12,028 nucleotides of DNA from JBCBZH01 sp039815415 (lineage in GTDB: Bacteria; Bacteroidota; Rhodothermia; Rhodothermales; Rubricoccaceae), in the NCBI GenBank assembly GCA_039815415.1, contig JBCBZH010000117.1:1-12028 (forward strand), in the 5' to 3' direction. The notes below the pieces were generated by a model, which made no database searches, was not told where the DNA came from, and worked only from the letters and a program-made list of their open reading frames with translations. The translations under genes and the position numbers were made by a program. Of the stretch, positions 1-7,174 are shown one piece after another. Every line of letters starts with the position of its first letter. The stretch's first letter is position 1.

Positions 1-2583
1 AGCTCGCAGCGAGTTTTTAACCCTGAAGATGGCCAGTCTGAAACGATTGATGTCACTATCAGTCTAACGGCCTCGGGGTCATACTCTCTCGTCGTCGACC
101 CCCCTGTTGGCAGCGTGGCGGTGCGCGATGTCAACCGCTTCGGACTAGCCACGGGCCCCCTCTCCGGCACTGCGGTCCGCCTGATGTCCGGCTCCAGCAT
201 TCTCGCTTCGGCCACCACCGATGCCTCCGGGATTGCGGATTTCTCCGATGCGAACGTAGACCTGAGCCAGCCTTACGACATCCGCCTCGAGCGCGGCGAC
301 ATGGCCCGCACCTATCGCCAGCTCGTCCCCGATCAACTCGCCAACGCCCCGCTCGTGCTGCCTGCCACACTCGTTGGCGCGTTGGAGGACGAGCTGGCGG
401 GGCTCGACACCACGCACACGCTGGTGCTCGGCTACGACACCGAGCCTGCCCGCCAACTCATCGGCGACTGGACGAGCCGGCTCACGCCCGACGGCACCAA
501 CGCGCTGGCGCCCGAGGACGCCTCCGTTCTCCGCGACCGCGACCGCGCGCTGGCGCGGCTGCTCATCGCCAGCGAGGGTCTCGAGGATCTCTACCTAGCC
601 GTCGAGCCCCTGGCCGATGAGACCGCCAAAACCACGGTCGATGCCTTTATGGCGTTGGTGGCCCTCCGCAAGTTGGTCCTCGATGCCGAGGCCAGCGCGC
701 AGCAGACCATCGACGCCAGCGGTGAGCCCCCCACGGTATCAGACATCGCGCTCAAGCTCGCGCTCCAAGCCACCAAAGGCTCGCTCACCGTCTTTAAGTC
801 CTTGATGGTGGATGCCGCCTCATCGGTGCTGCCCAGCCAGGCCGCGCAATGGCTCGTGAAAGCGGATCAGGTCGCCATATCGACCGGAAGCGCCGCGTTC
901 AGCACCGGAGCCTGGAATGGCGCCGCCGCCCGTCGGTCGATCATCGAACAAGCCTTCACAACCGCCTCGAAGGAAGTTGGAAGCGTCGTGTTGGCCTCCG
1001 GCCATGTTCTCGCAGCGGAAGGCGATCTGGAGGTTGCAGCCATCCGCACTCGCCAGATCGACGGCGACGGAACGACCATCGAATCGTTCCAAGCCACGCA
1101 GACCTACCTCAATGGTCGGACAGCTCTCATCGACGACACGATCAATAGCTCAGCGACCTTCACCAACATCTTCAATGGCTGGAACAAGGCAGCAGATCTA
1201 GCGGTCGTCGCGGGCACCGTGCCATCGATGCAGTGGCTCGCGCTCGTCGGTGCAGCCCTGAGGCTAATTGACACAGGCGGGCTAGTGACCTTCGTCGTGG
1301 CCGACCTGAGGCTTCTCTACGACGCCACCTTCGACTACGCGCCTACTACGACCGCTCTGGCCTTCGATCCCAGTGCGACCGCGAGCGTAGTGTTCGTGGA
1401 CCCCGAACCCGCACGTCGGCAGGCTGCCTCCACCCGGCAGGCGGCCACAGAGGCCTATCTCGACCGCCTCGACGCGGTGATGGCAGCCATCGAGGCCGAG
1501 GACTACGACACGGCGGTCGCGGAAGCCGAAGCCCTTCTGGCCGACGACGACGCGCTGGAGGAAGCGTTCGAGGTAGAGCGCCTGCGCCTGATCGCGCTAG
1601 CGGAGAAGGCCCTCGCCCGCGACGACGAGGGCGGAAACACCCGATCTGCAAGGCCGCAGGGCTCTTTTGCCGACGCCTACGCCAGCTCGACGGCCGCAGC
1701 GACCGGATTGATCGGCGAACAGATGAGCTTCTATTCTGCTCTGGCGGCCACCTTCGTGCCCGAGTTAGCGCTGTCGCCCGAGGGCTCCTCGGAGCCGCCT
1801 TTCGCTGCCCGCGACAGCCTCCTTGCCATCGCGCCGCGCCTGAGCGCGGCCGTCACCACCGCCAGCTCGGCCATGGACACCGCCCTCGGCCTCACCGACG
1901 GGCTGGTGGCCGAGGCGCTCGTGATGTTTCCCGAGCACGGACTGCCCGACCCCGCAGGGCGCTCCGGCTGGACGGCGCCTGACCAGCAGATCCCCTTCCA
2001 GGCGCGCGTCGTCAACGCAGGCGACGAAGCAGCCACGGGCGTCGAGGTGCGCCTCGTCATCGACGGCGACACGACGGGTGGAGACCCCGTGCTGCGCGTC
2101 ATCAGCGACCGCGTGCAGTCCGTTGCCGAGCTGGCTCCGGGCGTGGAAGAGACGCTCACGTGGTGGGTCGCCACGCGCGACACGTCGAGCACCGGGAGCG
2201 GCTCCGCGGCGGTCTACGAGCTGGTGACGAGCGCCACGTCGGGCCGCGTGCGCGGCGCCACGGGCGGCGTGGAGGTGACGAGCGCAGCACCGGTATCCGA
2301 GGAGGCGCCTGCCGAGCAGGTGACGGAGGTGAGCCTGAGGGTGTACCCCAACCCGACGCGGGGCGCCAGCTCGATGCAGATCGATCTCCCTTCGCCAGCT
2401 CGAGTCCATCTCGCCATCTACGATGCCCTCGGCCGGGAGGTGGCCGTGGGGCTGGACGACGACCGATCTGCAGGGCGCCACGTCATCGAGCTGGCGACCC
2501 AAGGGCTGGCGCCGGGCGTGTACATCGTGCGACTCACCGCAGGCGATGCGCTGGCGACGCAGCAGCTCACCGTCGTGCGCTAG
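1..2583 (+). CDS. Secreted or surface protein with type IX secretion C-terminal sorting domain (5' end outside the window)
   Basis: The frame is open from base 1 with no stop, so the true start lies upstream; the GTG at 115 is internal. 860 residues are visible. Residues 1 to about 95 are beta-rich and look like an Ig-like or carboxypeptidase-regulatory-like fold (a variable stretch, then TTDASGIADF and PYDIRLERGD). About 100-560 is mostly helical, alanine-rich and not recognised. About 675-770 resembles a CARDB-type adhesion domain (PFQARVVNAGDEAATGVEVR, then ELAPGVEETLTWWV). Residues 777-860 are a clear type A T9SS sorting domain: VYPNP near the start, IYDALGREV in the middle, GLAPGVYIVRL near the end, closing with LTVVR. 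By family knowledge, such proteins cross the outer membrane through the T9SS after Sec export, and the tail is usually cleaved on attachment or release. The substrate or partner is unknown. The TAG at 2581-2583 is followed only 30 bp later by the next gene. Confidence 0.88.
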   Translation, partial: SSQRVFNPEDGQSETIDVTISLTASGSYSLVVDPPVGSVAVRDVNRFGLATGPLSGTAVRLMSGSSILASATTDASGIADFSDANVDLSQPYDIRLERGDMARTYRQLVPDQLANAPLVLPATLVGALEDELAGLDTTHTLVLGYDTEPARQLIGDWTSRLTPDGTNALAPEDASVLRDRDRALARLLIASEGLEDLYLAVEPLADETAKTTVDAFMALVALRKLVLDAEASAQQTIDASGEPPTVSDIALKLALQATKGSLTVFKSLMVDAASSVLPSQAAQWLVKADQVAISTGSAAFSTGAWNGAAARRSIIEQAFTTASKEVGSVVLASGHVLAAEGDLEVAAIRTRQIDGDGTTIESFQATQTYLNGRTALIDDTINSSATFTNIFNGWNKAADLAVVAGTVPSMQWLALVGAALRLIDTGGLVTFVVADLRLLYDATFDYAPTTTALAFDPSATASVVFVDPEPARRQAASTRQAATEAYLDRLDAVMAAIEAEDYDTAVAEAEALLADDDALEEAFEVERLRLIALAEKALARDDEGGNTRSARPQGSFADAYASSTAAATGLIGEQMSFYSALAATFVPELALSPEGSSEPPFAARDSLLAIAPRLSAAVTTASSAMDTALGLTDGLVAEALVMFPEHGLPDPAGRSGWTAPDQQIPFQARVVNAGDEAATGVEVRLVIDGDTTGGDPVLRVISDRVQSVAELAPGVEETLTWWVATRDTSSTGSGSAAVYELVTSATSGRVRGATGGVEVTSAAPVSEEAPAEQVTEVSLRVYPNPTRGASSMQIDLPSPARVHLAIYDALGREVAVGLDDDRSAGRHVIELATQGLAPGVYIVRLTAGDALATQQLTVVR

Positions 2584-2613
2584 CCAACGCTTGGCCGACC
2601 GTAGGTTCACCGC

Positions 2614-2922
2614 ATGGTGATCTACGAAGTCAACCTCACCGTCGATGCCGACATCGCGGACGCCTACGCGGCGTGGCTGGAGCCCCACATTGAGGAGGTG
2701 CTGGCCGTCGACGGCTTCACCTCTGCAGACTGGTGGATCGTCGAGCCCGATGGCGAGGATGGCACCCGCGTGAGCTGGTGCGTGCAGTACTACCTCGAGA
2801 GCCGCGACGCACTGGCGGCCTATTTCCGAGACCACGCCGAGCGTCTGCGCGGCGACGGGCTGGCGCGCTTCGGAGGACGGTTCGAGGCGTCGCGGCGGGT
2901 GCTCCTGCCGCGCGCGAGCTGA
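2614..2922 (+). CDS. DUF4286-family small protein
   Basis: This 102-residue protein starts at ATG 2614 (MVIYEVNLTV). It contains the pattern typical of DUF4286: an opening strand, a W-L-x-P-H-I helix, VDGFTSADWW, then a strand with QYYLESRDALAAYF, then RFGGRFEASRRVL. The expected fold is a dimeric alpha-beta barrel (ferredoxin-like), and the length is normal for the family. No catalytic residues are evident and the molecular role is unknown. It lies 30 bp after the T9SS-tailed gene on the same strand, with no terminator-like hairpin between them, so co-transcription is possible. Its stop is only 3 bp from the end of the converging Uma2 gene. No Shine-Dalgarno sequence is visible (GTAGGTTCACCGC precedes the ATG). 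Confidence 0.8.
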   Translation: MVIYEVNLTVDADIADAYAAWLEPHIEEVLAVDGFTSADWWIVEPDGEDGTRVSWCVQYYLESRDALAAYFRDHAERLRGDGLARFGGRFEASRRVLLPRAS

Positions 2923-2925
2923 CGC

Positions 2926-3510
2926 CTACACGCCCGGCACACCTGTCTCTACGTACACGTCGTCCATCGAGACGGTCGCGCCGACCGACGCCAGCTCGAG
3001 GGCACCGTCTGCAGGCACTTCCTCAATGGACCAGCGGCCCGCACCCTCGCGGCGGTAGACCTCCGCCGCCCGGCGATCCTGATGAATGAGAACGATTTCC
3101 TGGATCGAGAATAGCTCACGGTAGGATGCCAGCTTCTCGCTCCGGTCGTAAGCCTTTGTGGACTCAGAAAGCACCTCAACCACGAGCGTCGGATTCGTCA
3201 GTGTCTGCCTCTTTGTATCGAGGTATTTCTCCTCGCCGCATACGACGGTCACGTCCGGATAGGTATAGCGTCCTCCAGCCTCCACTTGGACCCGGAGCCC
3301 CTCTGTAAACCCCCTGCACTCGGTCTTCGCCAGCGCGATACGGAGGAAAAAGTGGAGGTTATCGGCGATGACCTTGTGTGTGCGGCTGGCTCCAGATATT
3401 GGAAAAATCTCTCCATTGATGTATTCGTGTCGCTCCACCTGGGTCTCCTCCCAGGCGAAGTATTCCTCGGGCGTGAGCCGGAGTGACACGGGCGTCAGCG
3501 TAGCAGGCAT
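2926..3510 (-). CDS. Uma2-family (DUF820) PD-(D/E)XK nuclease-like protein
   Basis: The 194-residue product has the full Uma2 layout: LTPEEYFAWEE at 12-22, RHEYINGEIFPISGA at 27-41, a conserved H45, RVQV, YPDVTVV at 84-90, NPTLVVEVLSEST at 106-118, then DRSEKLASYREL and EIVLIHQ. D86, E112 and K126 are the likely PD-(D/E)XK-type residues (inferred from the family), so the fold appears intact. The cellular role of Uma2 proteins is poorly defined; some are linked to mobile elements and many are scattered chromosomal singletons. The start was set at the ATG at 3508-3510, because the open frame continues far upstream only as an antisense shadow of the sigma-54 activator gene. The gene is divergent from that activator across 102 bp and converges with the DUF4286 gene. 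No transposase or partner gene is adjacent. Confidence 0.87.
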   Translation of the reverse strand: MPATLTPVSLRLTPEEYFAWEETQVERHEYINGEIFPISGASRTHKVIADNLHFFLRIALAKTECRGFTEGLRVQVEAGGRYTYPDVTVVCGEEKYLDTKRQTLTNPTLVVEVLSESTKAYDRSEKLASYRELFSIQEIVLIHQDRRAAEVYRREGAGRWSIEEVPADGALELASVGATVSMDDVYVETGVPGV

Positions 3511-3612
3511 GGCATCGGAGGCGAGCGGGCAGAAGGTTAACGCGGCAACGAGCTGGCGGATGCATCCGAGGCGGTCCGCTATCTTTATGCGTCCCCTTTT
3601 CTGCGCTCTCCT
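3511..3612. promoter_or_regulatory. Divergent spacer with a 12-bp perfect palindrome
   Basis: This 102-bp region separates the Uma2 start (minus) from the activator start (plus), so both genes' promoters probably lie here. It contains a perfect 12-bp palindrome, CGGATGCATCCG, at 3557-3568. The palindrome overlaps the end of a CGAGCTGGCG motif copy at 3549-3558. Just downstream, TATCTTTATG (3580-3589) is a weak match to the Bacteroidota -7 element TAnnTTTG, but I see no convincing TTG element about 20 bp upstream of it. The palindrome could be an operator; that is an inference from position and symmetry only. Confidence 0.4.
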
Positions 3613-4878
3613 GTGGACCGACAGGCCCTTCAAGAACGATTCGGCATTCTCGGCACCAGCCCGGCGCTGCGGCGCGTGCTGGACCGCATCCGGCAAGTCG
3701 GGCCGGCGGACATCGCGGTGCTGATTGAGGGCGAGAGTGGTGTGGGGAAGGAGTTGATCGCCACAGCGCTCCATGGCCTTTCGAAGCGACGCCAGAAGCG
3801 GCTCGTGGTGGTCAACTGCGGCGCGATCCCGGAAGGACTGATCGAAAGCGAGCTGTTCGGTGCCGAGAAGGGCGCCTACACCGGCTCCGTAGAGCGCAGG
3901 ACGGGCTACTTCGAAGAGGCCAACGGAGGAACCATCTTCCTCGATGAGATTGGTGAGATGCCACTGCAGGCCCAGGTCCGGCTCCTCCGCGTGCTGGAGA
4001 GTGGCCAGTACAGCCGGGTCGGGTCCAGCCGCCTCCAGTCCTCCGACGCCCGCGTGATCGCGGCGACCAACAAGGACCTCGCGGCTGAGGTTCGAGCCGG
4101 ACGCTTCCGCGAGGACCTCTACTACCGCCTCAGCACCATCGTGCTTCGGATTCCTCCGCTCCGGGAGCGCCCCGAAGACATTGTGCCGCTGTTCGAAACG
4201 TTCCTCGAACGCTTCGCCCGCCAGTACGACGCCTCGTTCCTCCGCCTCGCCCCCGACGCCCGCGCGCTGCTTCAGAAATACCCCTGGCCCGGAAACGTGC
4301 GCGAACTCCGCAACGTGGCTGAGCAAACCGTGGTGTTGATTCGCCAGAGCCCCGTCACGGCCGAGGCACTCCGCTCGTTCCTGCGCGGCGTCTCCGCGTC
4401 ACGCGGGCTGGCGGTGGCCCGGGCGACGCCCTTCGGCGGCGACGAGGTCCGCGAACGCGAACTGCTCTACCGGGCCCTTCTCGAGCTGCGGACGGAGGTC
4501 CAGGAAATCCGGGCCCTGCTGACCCGTAGCGATCGACCCGGCGACTCGTTGTTCGACGCGGGCGTCCCTCCACTCCCTGCCAGCGCGTTGCCCGAACCCA
4601 TCCACGAGGTGGCCTACGAGCCGCCGGTGCCTCAGGAGGACTACGACGCCGCTGACACACCGTTCGAGATCGAGGATGCCCATGAAATCGAGCCCTCGAC
4701 GCTGGATGAGGTGCTGGCCGCTGGCCTCCCGCTCCCGACGATGGAGAACGCAGAGATCGCGCTGATCCGGGAAGCCCTCCGACGCTTCGACGGAAACCGC
4801 CGCCAGACCGCCGATGCCCTCGGCATCTCCGAGCGAACACTCTACCGCAAGATCAAAGACATCGAGGACGCGGAATGA
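3613..4878 (+). CDS. Sigma-54-interacting AAA+ transcriptional activator, no receiver domain, Fis-type HTH
   Basis: The 421-residue product starts almost directly with the AAA+ domain. Walker A is GESGVGKE at 40-47, the sigma-54 contact loop is GAYTGS at 87-92 (canonical GAFTGA), Walker B is GTIFLDEIGE at 106-115, sensor I is near AATN 150-153, and arginine-finger/sensor II residues fall around GRFREDLYYRL 163-173 and PLRERPEDI. A C-terminal Fis-type helix-turn-helix is at about 380-417 (RRQTADALGISERTLYRK). An acidic, low-complexity linker lies between. There is no N-terminal sensory or receiver domain. The start is GTG at 3613: an in-frame stop lies at 3538-3540 and no ATG, GTG or TTG occurs between. 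Such a gene upstream of lptE is a recurring Bacteroidota/Rhodothermota arrangement (recalled, not checked). Its targets are unknown; I see no -24/-12 sigma-54 promoter in front of lptE. Confidence 0.9.
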   Translation: MDRQALQERFGILGTSPALRRVLDRIRQVGPADIAVLIEGESGVGKELIATALHGLSKRRQKRLVVVNCGAIPEGLIESELFGAEKGAYTGSVERRTGYFEEANGGTIFLDEIGEMPLQAQVRLLRVLESGQYSRVGSSRLQSSDARVIAATNKDLAAEVRAGRFREDLYYRLSTIVLRIPPLRERPEDIVPLFETFLERFARQYDASFLRLAPDARALLQKYPWPGNVRELRNVAEQTVVLIRQSPVTAEALRSFLRGVSASRGLAVARATPFGGDEVRERELLYRALLELRTEVQEIRALLTRSDRPGDSLFDAGVPPLPASALPEPIHEVAYEPPVPQEDYDAADTPFEIEDAHEIEPSTLDEVLAAGLPLPTMENAEIALIREALRRFDGNRRQTADALGISERTLYRKIKDIEDAE

Positions 4879-5030
4879 GGCGGAGGCTCAGGTGCAGCAG
4901 AGTCGTGCCCAAGCATGAGGCGGGCCCGTTGACCTGTACGAGGCTGAGAAAGGAGGGGGCGGAAGGGATGGAGAGGACGGAGGAAGGATCCTACCCTTCA
5001 TTCCTTCCGCTCCTTCCATCCTCTTGCCCT
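4879..5030. repeat. Intercistronic purine/pyrimidine hairpin built of 9-nt units
   Basis: In the spacer between the activator and lptE, 4946-4988 is nearly all purine and 4990-5030 nearly all pyrimidine. The few interruptions on the purine arm are at 4960, 4969 and 4978 (9-nt period). Those on the pyrimidine arm at 5000, 5009 and 5018 mirror them exactly around 4989. Folding 4953-4983 against 4995-5025 gives 27 of 31 positions paired (19 Watson-Crick, 8 G-U) with an 11-nt loop. The purine arm reads as tandem 9-mers of the form GGARRRRRY at 4952, 4961 and 4970, with a diverged fourth at 4979. There is no T tract after the stem, so a simple intrinsic terminator is not indicated; processing, mRNA stability or DNA structure are alternatives. 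Confidence 0.7.
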
Positions 5031-5074
5031 TCGCCAGCTCGAGGGAGGCGTCACCTCTACGCTCGAGCTGGTGT
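5031..5074. repeat. CGCCAGCTCG inverted pair next to the lptE start
   Basis: CGCCAGCTCG at 5032-5041 faces CGAGCTGGTG at 5064-5073. The arms pair over 10 positions (one G-U as RNA), extending to CGCCAGCTCGAG/CTCGAGCTGGTG, with about 20 nt between them. The 3' arm ends two bases before the ATG chosen for lptE, so the folded form would sit on the initiation region. The same kind of pair, with similar spacing, is found at 10566-10603 and, in opposite order, at 11402-11440. Confidence 0.7.
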
Positions 5075-5075
5075 G

Positions 5076-5579
5076 ATGCAGACCATCACGCTGCTCCTCG
5101 CGCTGGCGGGGTGCGGCGTCTACAGCTTCTCTGGCGCCTCCATTCCCGACCACCTCCAGACCGTCGCCGTCCCGTTTGTCGAAGACCGGGCCACGGGCAG
5201 CCCCGCAGGCCTGGACCAGCAGCTCACCGACGCGCTGGTGGAGCGCTTCTCGGACCGCTCCTCGCTCTCGCTCTCGGAGAACGAGGAGGACGCCGATGCC
5301 GTGGTGCGCGCCACCATCGAGCGCTACGCCATCGCCCCGGTCTCCGTCGCTATCGGCGAGCAAAGCGGCCAAAGCGAGGCTGCCCTCAACCGCGTCCAGC
5401 TAGCGGTCCGGGTGGTGATTGAGGACCGCGTCCGAGGCGAAGACTTGCTGGATCGATCCTTCACCGCCACCGACGACTTCGATCCCCGTGCCGGGCTGGA
5501 GGGCGAGGCCGACGCCGTGGCTGTGGCTGTGGAACAGATCACGCGGGATGCGTTTACCGCCGCCACATCGGACTTCTAG
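5076..5579 (+). CDS. lptE: LptE-family outer-membrane LPS-assembly lipoprotein
   Basis: The 167-residue product begins MQTITLLLALAGCGVYSFSG, with a lipobox LAGC giving Cys13 as the predicted lipidated residue. The mature part starts CGVYSFSGASIP and continues with HLQTVAVPFVEDRA, LTDALVERFSDRSSLSL, ADAVVRATIERYAIAPVSV and a C-terminal helix: the LptE layout of Bacteroidota-type genomes. LptE plugs the LptD barrel that inserts lipopolysaccharide into the outer leaflet. The start is uncertain. ATG 5076 gives a very short signal peptide with no basic residue, and GTG 5073 is the only near alternative. The frame is open back to 4875, but that would put the lipobox about 80 residues in and would translate the repeats. 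It follows the sigma-54 activator and precedes the glycosyltransferase, fitting an envelope-biogenesis unit. Confidence 0.87.
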   Translation: MQTITLLLALAGCGVYSFSGASIPDHLQTVAVPFVEDRATGSPAGLDQQLTDALVERFSDRSSLSLSENEEDADAVVRATIERYAIAPVSVAIGEQSGQSEAALNRVQLAVRVVIEDRVRGEDLLDRSFTATDDFDPRAGLEGEADAVAVAVEQITRDAFTAATSDF

Positions 5580-5653
5580 CCGCCGCCAGCCCGACCCCTC
5601 GCAATCCGTTTCTGCCGGGCCTCGTCTCACCACGGCATCCCGCCTCCGTTCCT

Positions 5654-7114
5654 GTGATCGTTGTTGCCAGCCTGTACGCTCTCGCCACCCTCGTCCTCGT
5701 GGCGTTTGGGATCAGCCTCGGCGTGCTGGCGACCCTCCGTGTGCGTCGGCACCGACCTGTATTGCGCGTAGAGCCCCAAGCGGACGAAGCCTGGCCGGAT
5801 GTCCTCGTGCAAGTGCCGGTCTACAACGAGCCACCCACGGTGGTAGCCCGCGCGCTGGCGGCCCTCGCCGCGCAGGAATACCCCGGAGACCTTTCCATCC
5901 AGCTCCTCGACGATTCCACCGACGGCAGCATCTCGCTCAACCGAGCGAGTTGTGACGCGCTGGCCGACCGAGGCATTGCCATCGAGCACCGCACCCGGGC
6001 CACCCGAGACGGCTACAAGGCTGGCGCTCTCGCCGCGGGCCTGGAGGCCTCCAACGCTCCTCTCGTGGCCGTCTTCGACGCCGACTTCAGTCCTCAGCCT
6101 GACTTCCTGCGTCGCATGGTTCCTGCACTCCTCGCCAGCGACGACCTGGCGTTCGTCCAGGCCCGATGGACCCATCCGAAGGCCGACCATACGCTCTTGG
6201 GCCGCGTGCAAGCGGCCCTGCTGGACCTGCACTTCGTCGTGGAACAGGGCGGACGGGACCGGGCCGGATGGCCCATTGTCTTCAACGGGACTGCGGGTAT
6301 CTGGCGCCGCAGTGCCATCGAAGACGCGGGCGGCTGGAATGGCGACACGCTGGCCGAGGACCAGGACCTCGCCCTCCGTGCTCACCTTGCAGGCTGGAAA
6401 GCTCGCCTCCTGGACGATGTGGAGGCCCCAGCAGACCTCCCGCCCACTTTACATGCGTGGCGAACCCAGCAGCACCGGTGGCTCAAGGGCACGTCAGAGG
6501 TACGCCGCGCGCTGTGGGGTCGCGTTCTTCAGTCGCCCTTACGCGCATCCGAGAAACTCAGCATCTCCGCCCAGCTGGCGATGCCGTTTACGATCCCGGC
6601 TCTGCTGACGGTGATCTTGCTGCATCCGGTTCTGGCGTGGGCCCACGCCACAGGAACCGGCCCCGGCGACCTGTTCTTCGCCGCCCTCAGCGCGGGCTAC
6701 GTCGCGCTGGTGGGAGCCGTTGTGGCGCACAGCGTCGTTCAGCGCACGCTCTACCCCGAGGCGTGGCTGCGGCGAACCGTGGTGCGCCTTCCGCTCGTGT
6801 TCGCAGCCCCACTCGGGCTGGTGGTTCCCGGCACCCTGGCGCTCCTCGAAGCTCAGCTCGGACGCAAGACGCCGTTCGTCCGAACGCCCAAAACGCCTCT
6901 CCACCAGCAAGCACGGATTCGCTGGCCCGAAGCCGTCTTGGCTCTCGCCAGCTCGTTGGGTGCTATCGTGCTGGCGGCCGTCGGAGCCTGGGGACCGCTG
7001 ATGTTCCAGAGCCTGTTTGTGGTTGGACTGGCGGCGGTCGCCTGGACGAGACCCACGGTCCGCACCCGAGCGTGGCGTGCGCCGTGGAGGAGGCCCGTCC
7101 CAACAACCATCTAG
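5654..7114 (+). CDS. Membrane-bound family 2 glycosyltransferase (cellulose synthase-like)
   Basis: This 486-residue protein has one N-terminal membrane segment (about 3-28), a cytoplasmic GT-A domain, and C-terminal membrane segments at about 306-330, 338-360, 378-400 and 426-464. The processive GT2 signature is complete: VPVYNEP at 54-60, DDS at 86-88, DGYKAGAL at 119-126, the DAD metal site at 142-144, TLAEDQDLALR with the base E235-D236, and QQHRW at 272-276. Family members transfer sugars from nucleotide or lipid-linked donors to polysaccharide or lipid acceptors at the inner membrane; donor and acceptor cannot be read here. There is no PilZ domain, which argues against a c-di-GMP-regulated cellulose synthase. 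The start is GTG 5654, preceded by a pyrimidine-rich leader without Shine-Dalgarno. The spacer from lptE is 74 bp and holds only a near copy of the decamer (CGCCAGCCCG, 5584-5593). Its place after lptE suggests surface glycan synthesis. Confidence 0.9.
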   Translation: MIVVASLYALATLVLVAFGISLGVLATLRVRRHRPVLRVEPQADEAWPDVLVQVPVYNEPPTVVARALAALAAQEYPGDLSIQLLDDSTDGSISLNRASCDALADRGIAIEHRTRATRDGYKAGALAAGLEASNAPLVAVFDADFSPQPDFLRRMVPALLASDDLAFVQARWTHPKADHTLLGRVQAALLDLHFVVEQGGRDRAGWPIVFNGTAGIWRRSAIEDAGGWNGDTLAEDQDLALRAHLAGWKARLLDDVEAPADLPPTLHAWRTQQHRWLKGTSEVRRALWGRVLQSPLRASEKLSISAQLAMPFTIPALLTVILLHPVLAWAHATGTGPGDLFFAALSAGYVALVGAVVAHSVVQRTLYPEAWLRRTVVRLPLVFAAPLGLVVPGTLALLEAQLGRKTPFVRTPKTPLHQQARIRWPEAVLALASSLGAIVLAAVGAWGPLMFQSLFVVGLAAVAWTRPTVRTRAWRAPWRRPVPTTI

Positions 7115-7154
7115 AGCAGATTCCGCCCGGCCTGGTAGCCCTCCGCCGTACTTT

Positions 7155-7173
7155 CGGACGCCCTGCGCGTCCG
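7155..7173 (+). promoter_or_regulatory. Hairpin directly in front of the TPR gene start
   Basis: A perfect 7-bp stem, CGGACGC / GCGTCCG with a 5-nt loop, ends one base before the ATG at 7175. If formed in the mRNA it would cover the ribosome entry region. There is no Shine-Dalgarno sequence. Such a stem can arise by chance in GC-rich DNA, so regulation is only a possibility. The rest of the 60-bp spacer (7115-7154) shows nothing notable. Confidence 0.35.
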
Positions 7174-7174
7174 C

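Noticed and set aside
1..13. Window start AGCTCG could be the end of another decamer copy
   Set aside because: The four preceding bases lie outside the window, so it cannot be counted.
1765..2835. Long minus-strand open frame of 356 codons
   Set aside because: It is antisense to the T9SS sorting domain and the DUF4286 gene, with His/Arg-rich composition typical of shadow frames in GC-rich DNA.
3511..4326. N-terminal extension of the Uma2 frame on the minus strand
   Set aside because: It is antisense to the sigma-54 activator, whose AAA+ motifs are unmistakable. Uma2 homology begins at MPATLTPVSL, so the start is at 3510.
4875..5075. Extension of lptE to the ATG overlapping the activator stop (ATGA overlap)
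   Set aside because: It would translate the hairpin repeats and place the lipobox about 80 residues from the N-terminus, which is incompatible with a lipoprotein signal peptide.
4879..5075. Possible sigma-54 (-24/-12) promoter in front of lptE
   Set aside because: A TTGC occurs at 5024-5027, but the required GG at the matching upstream distance is missing.
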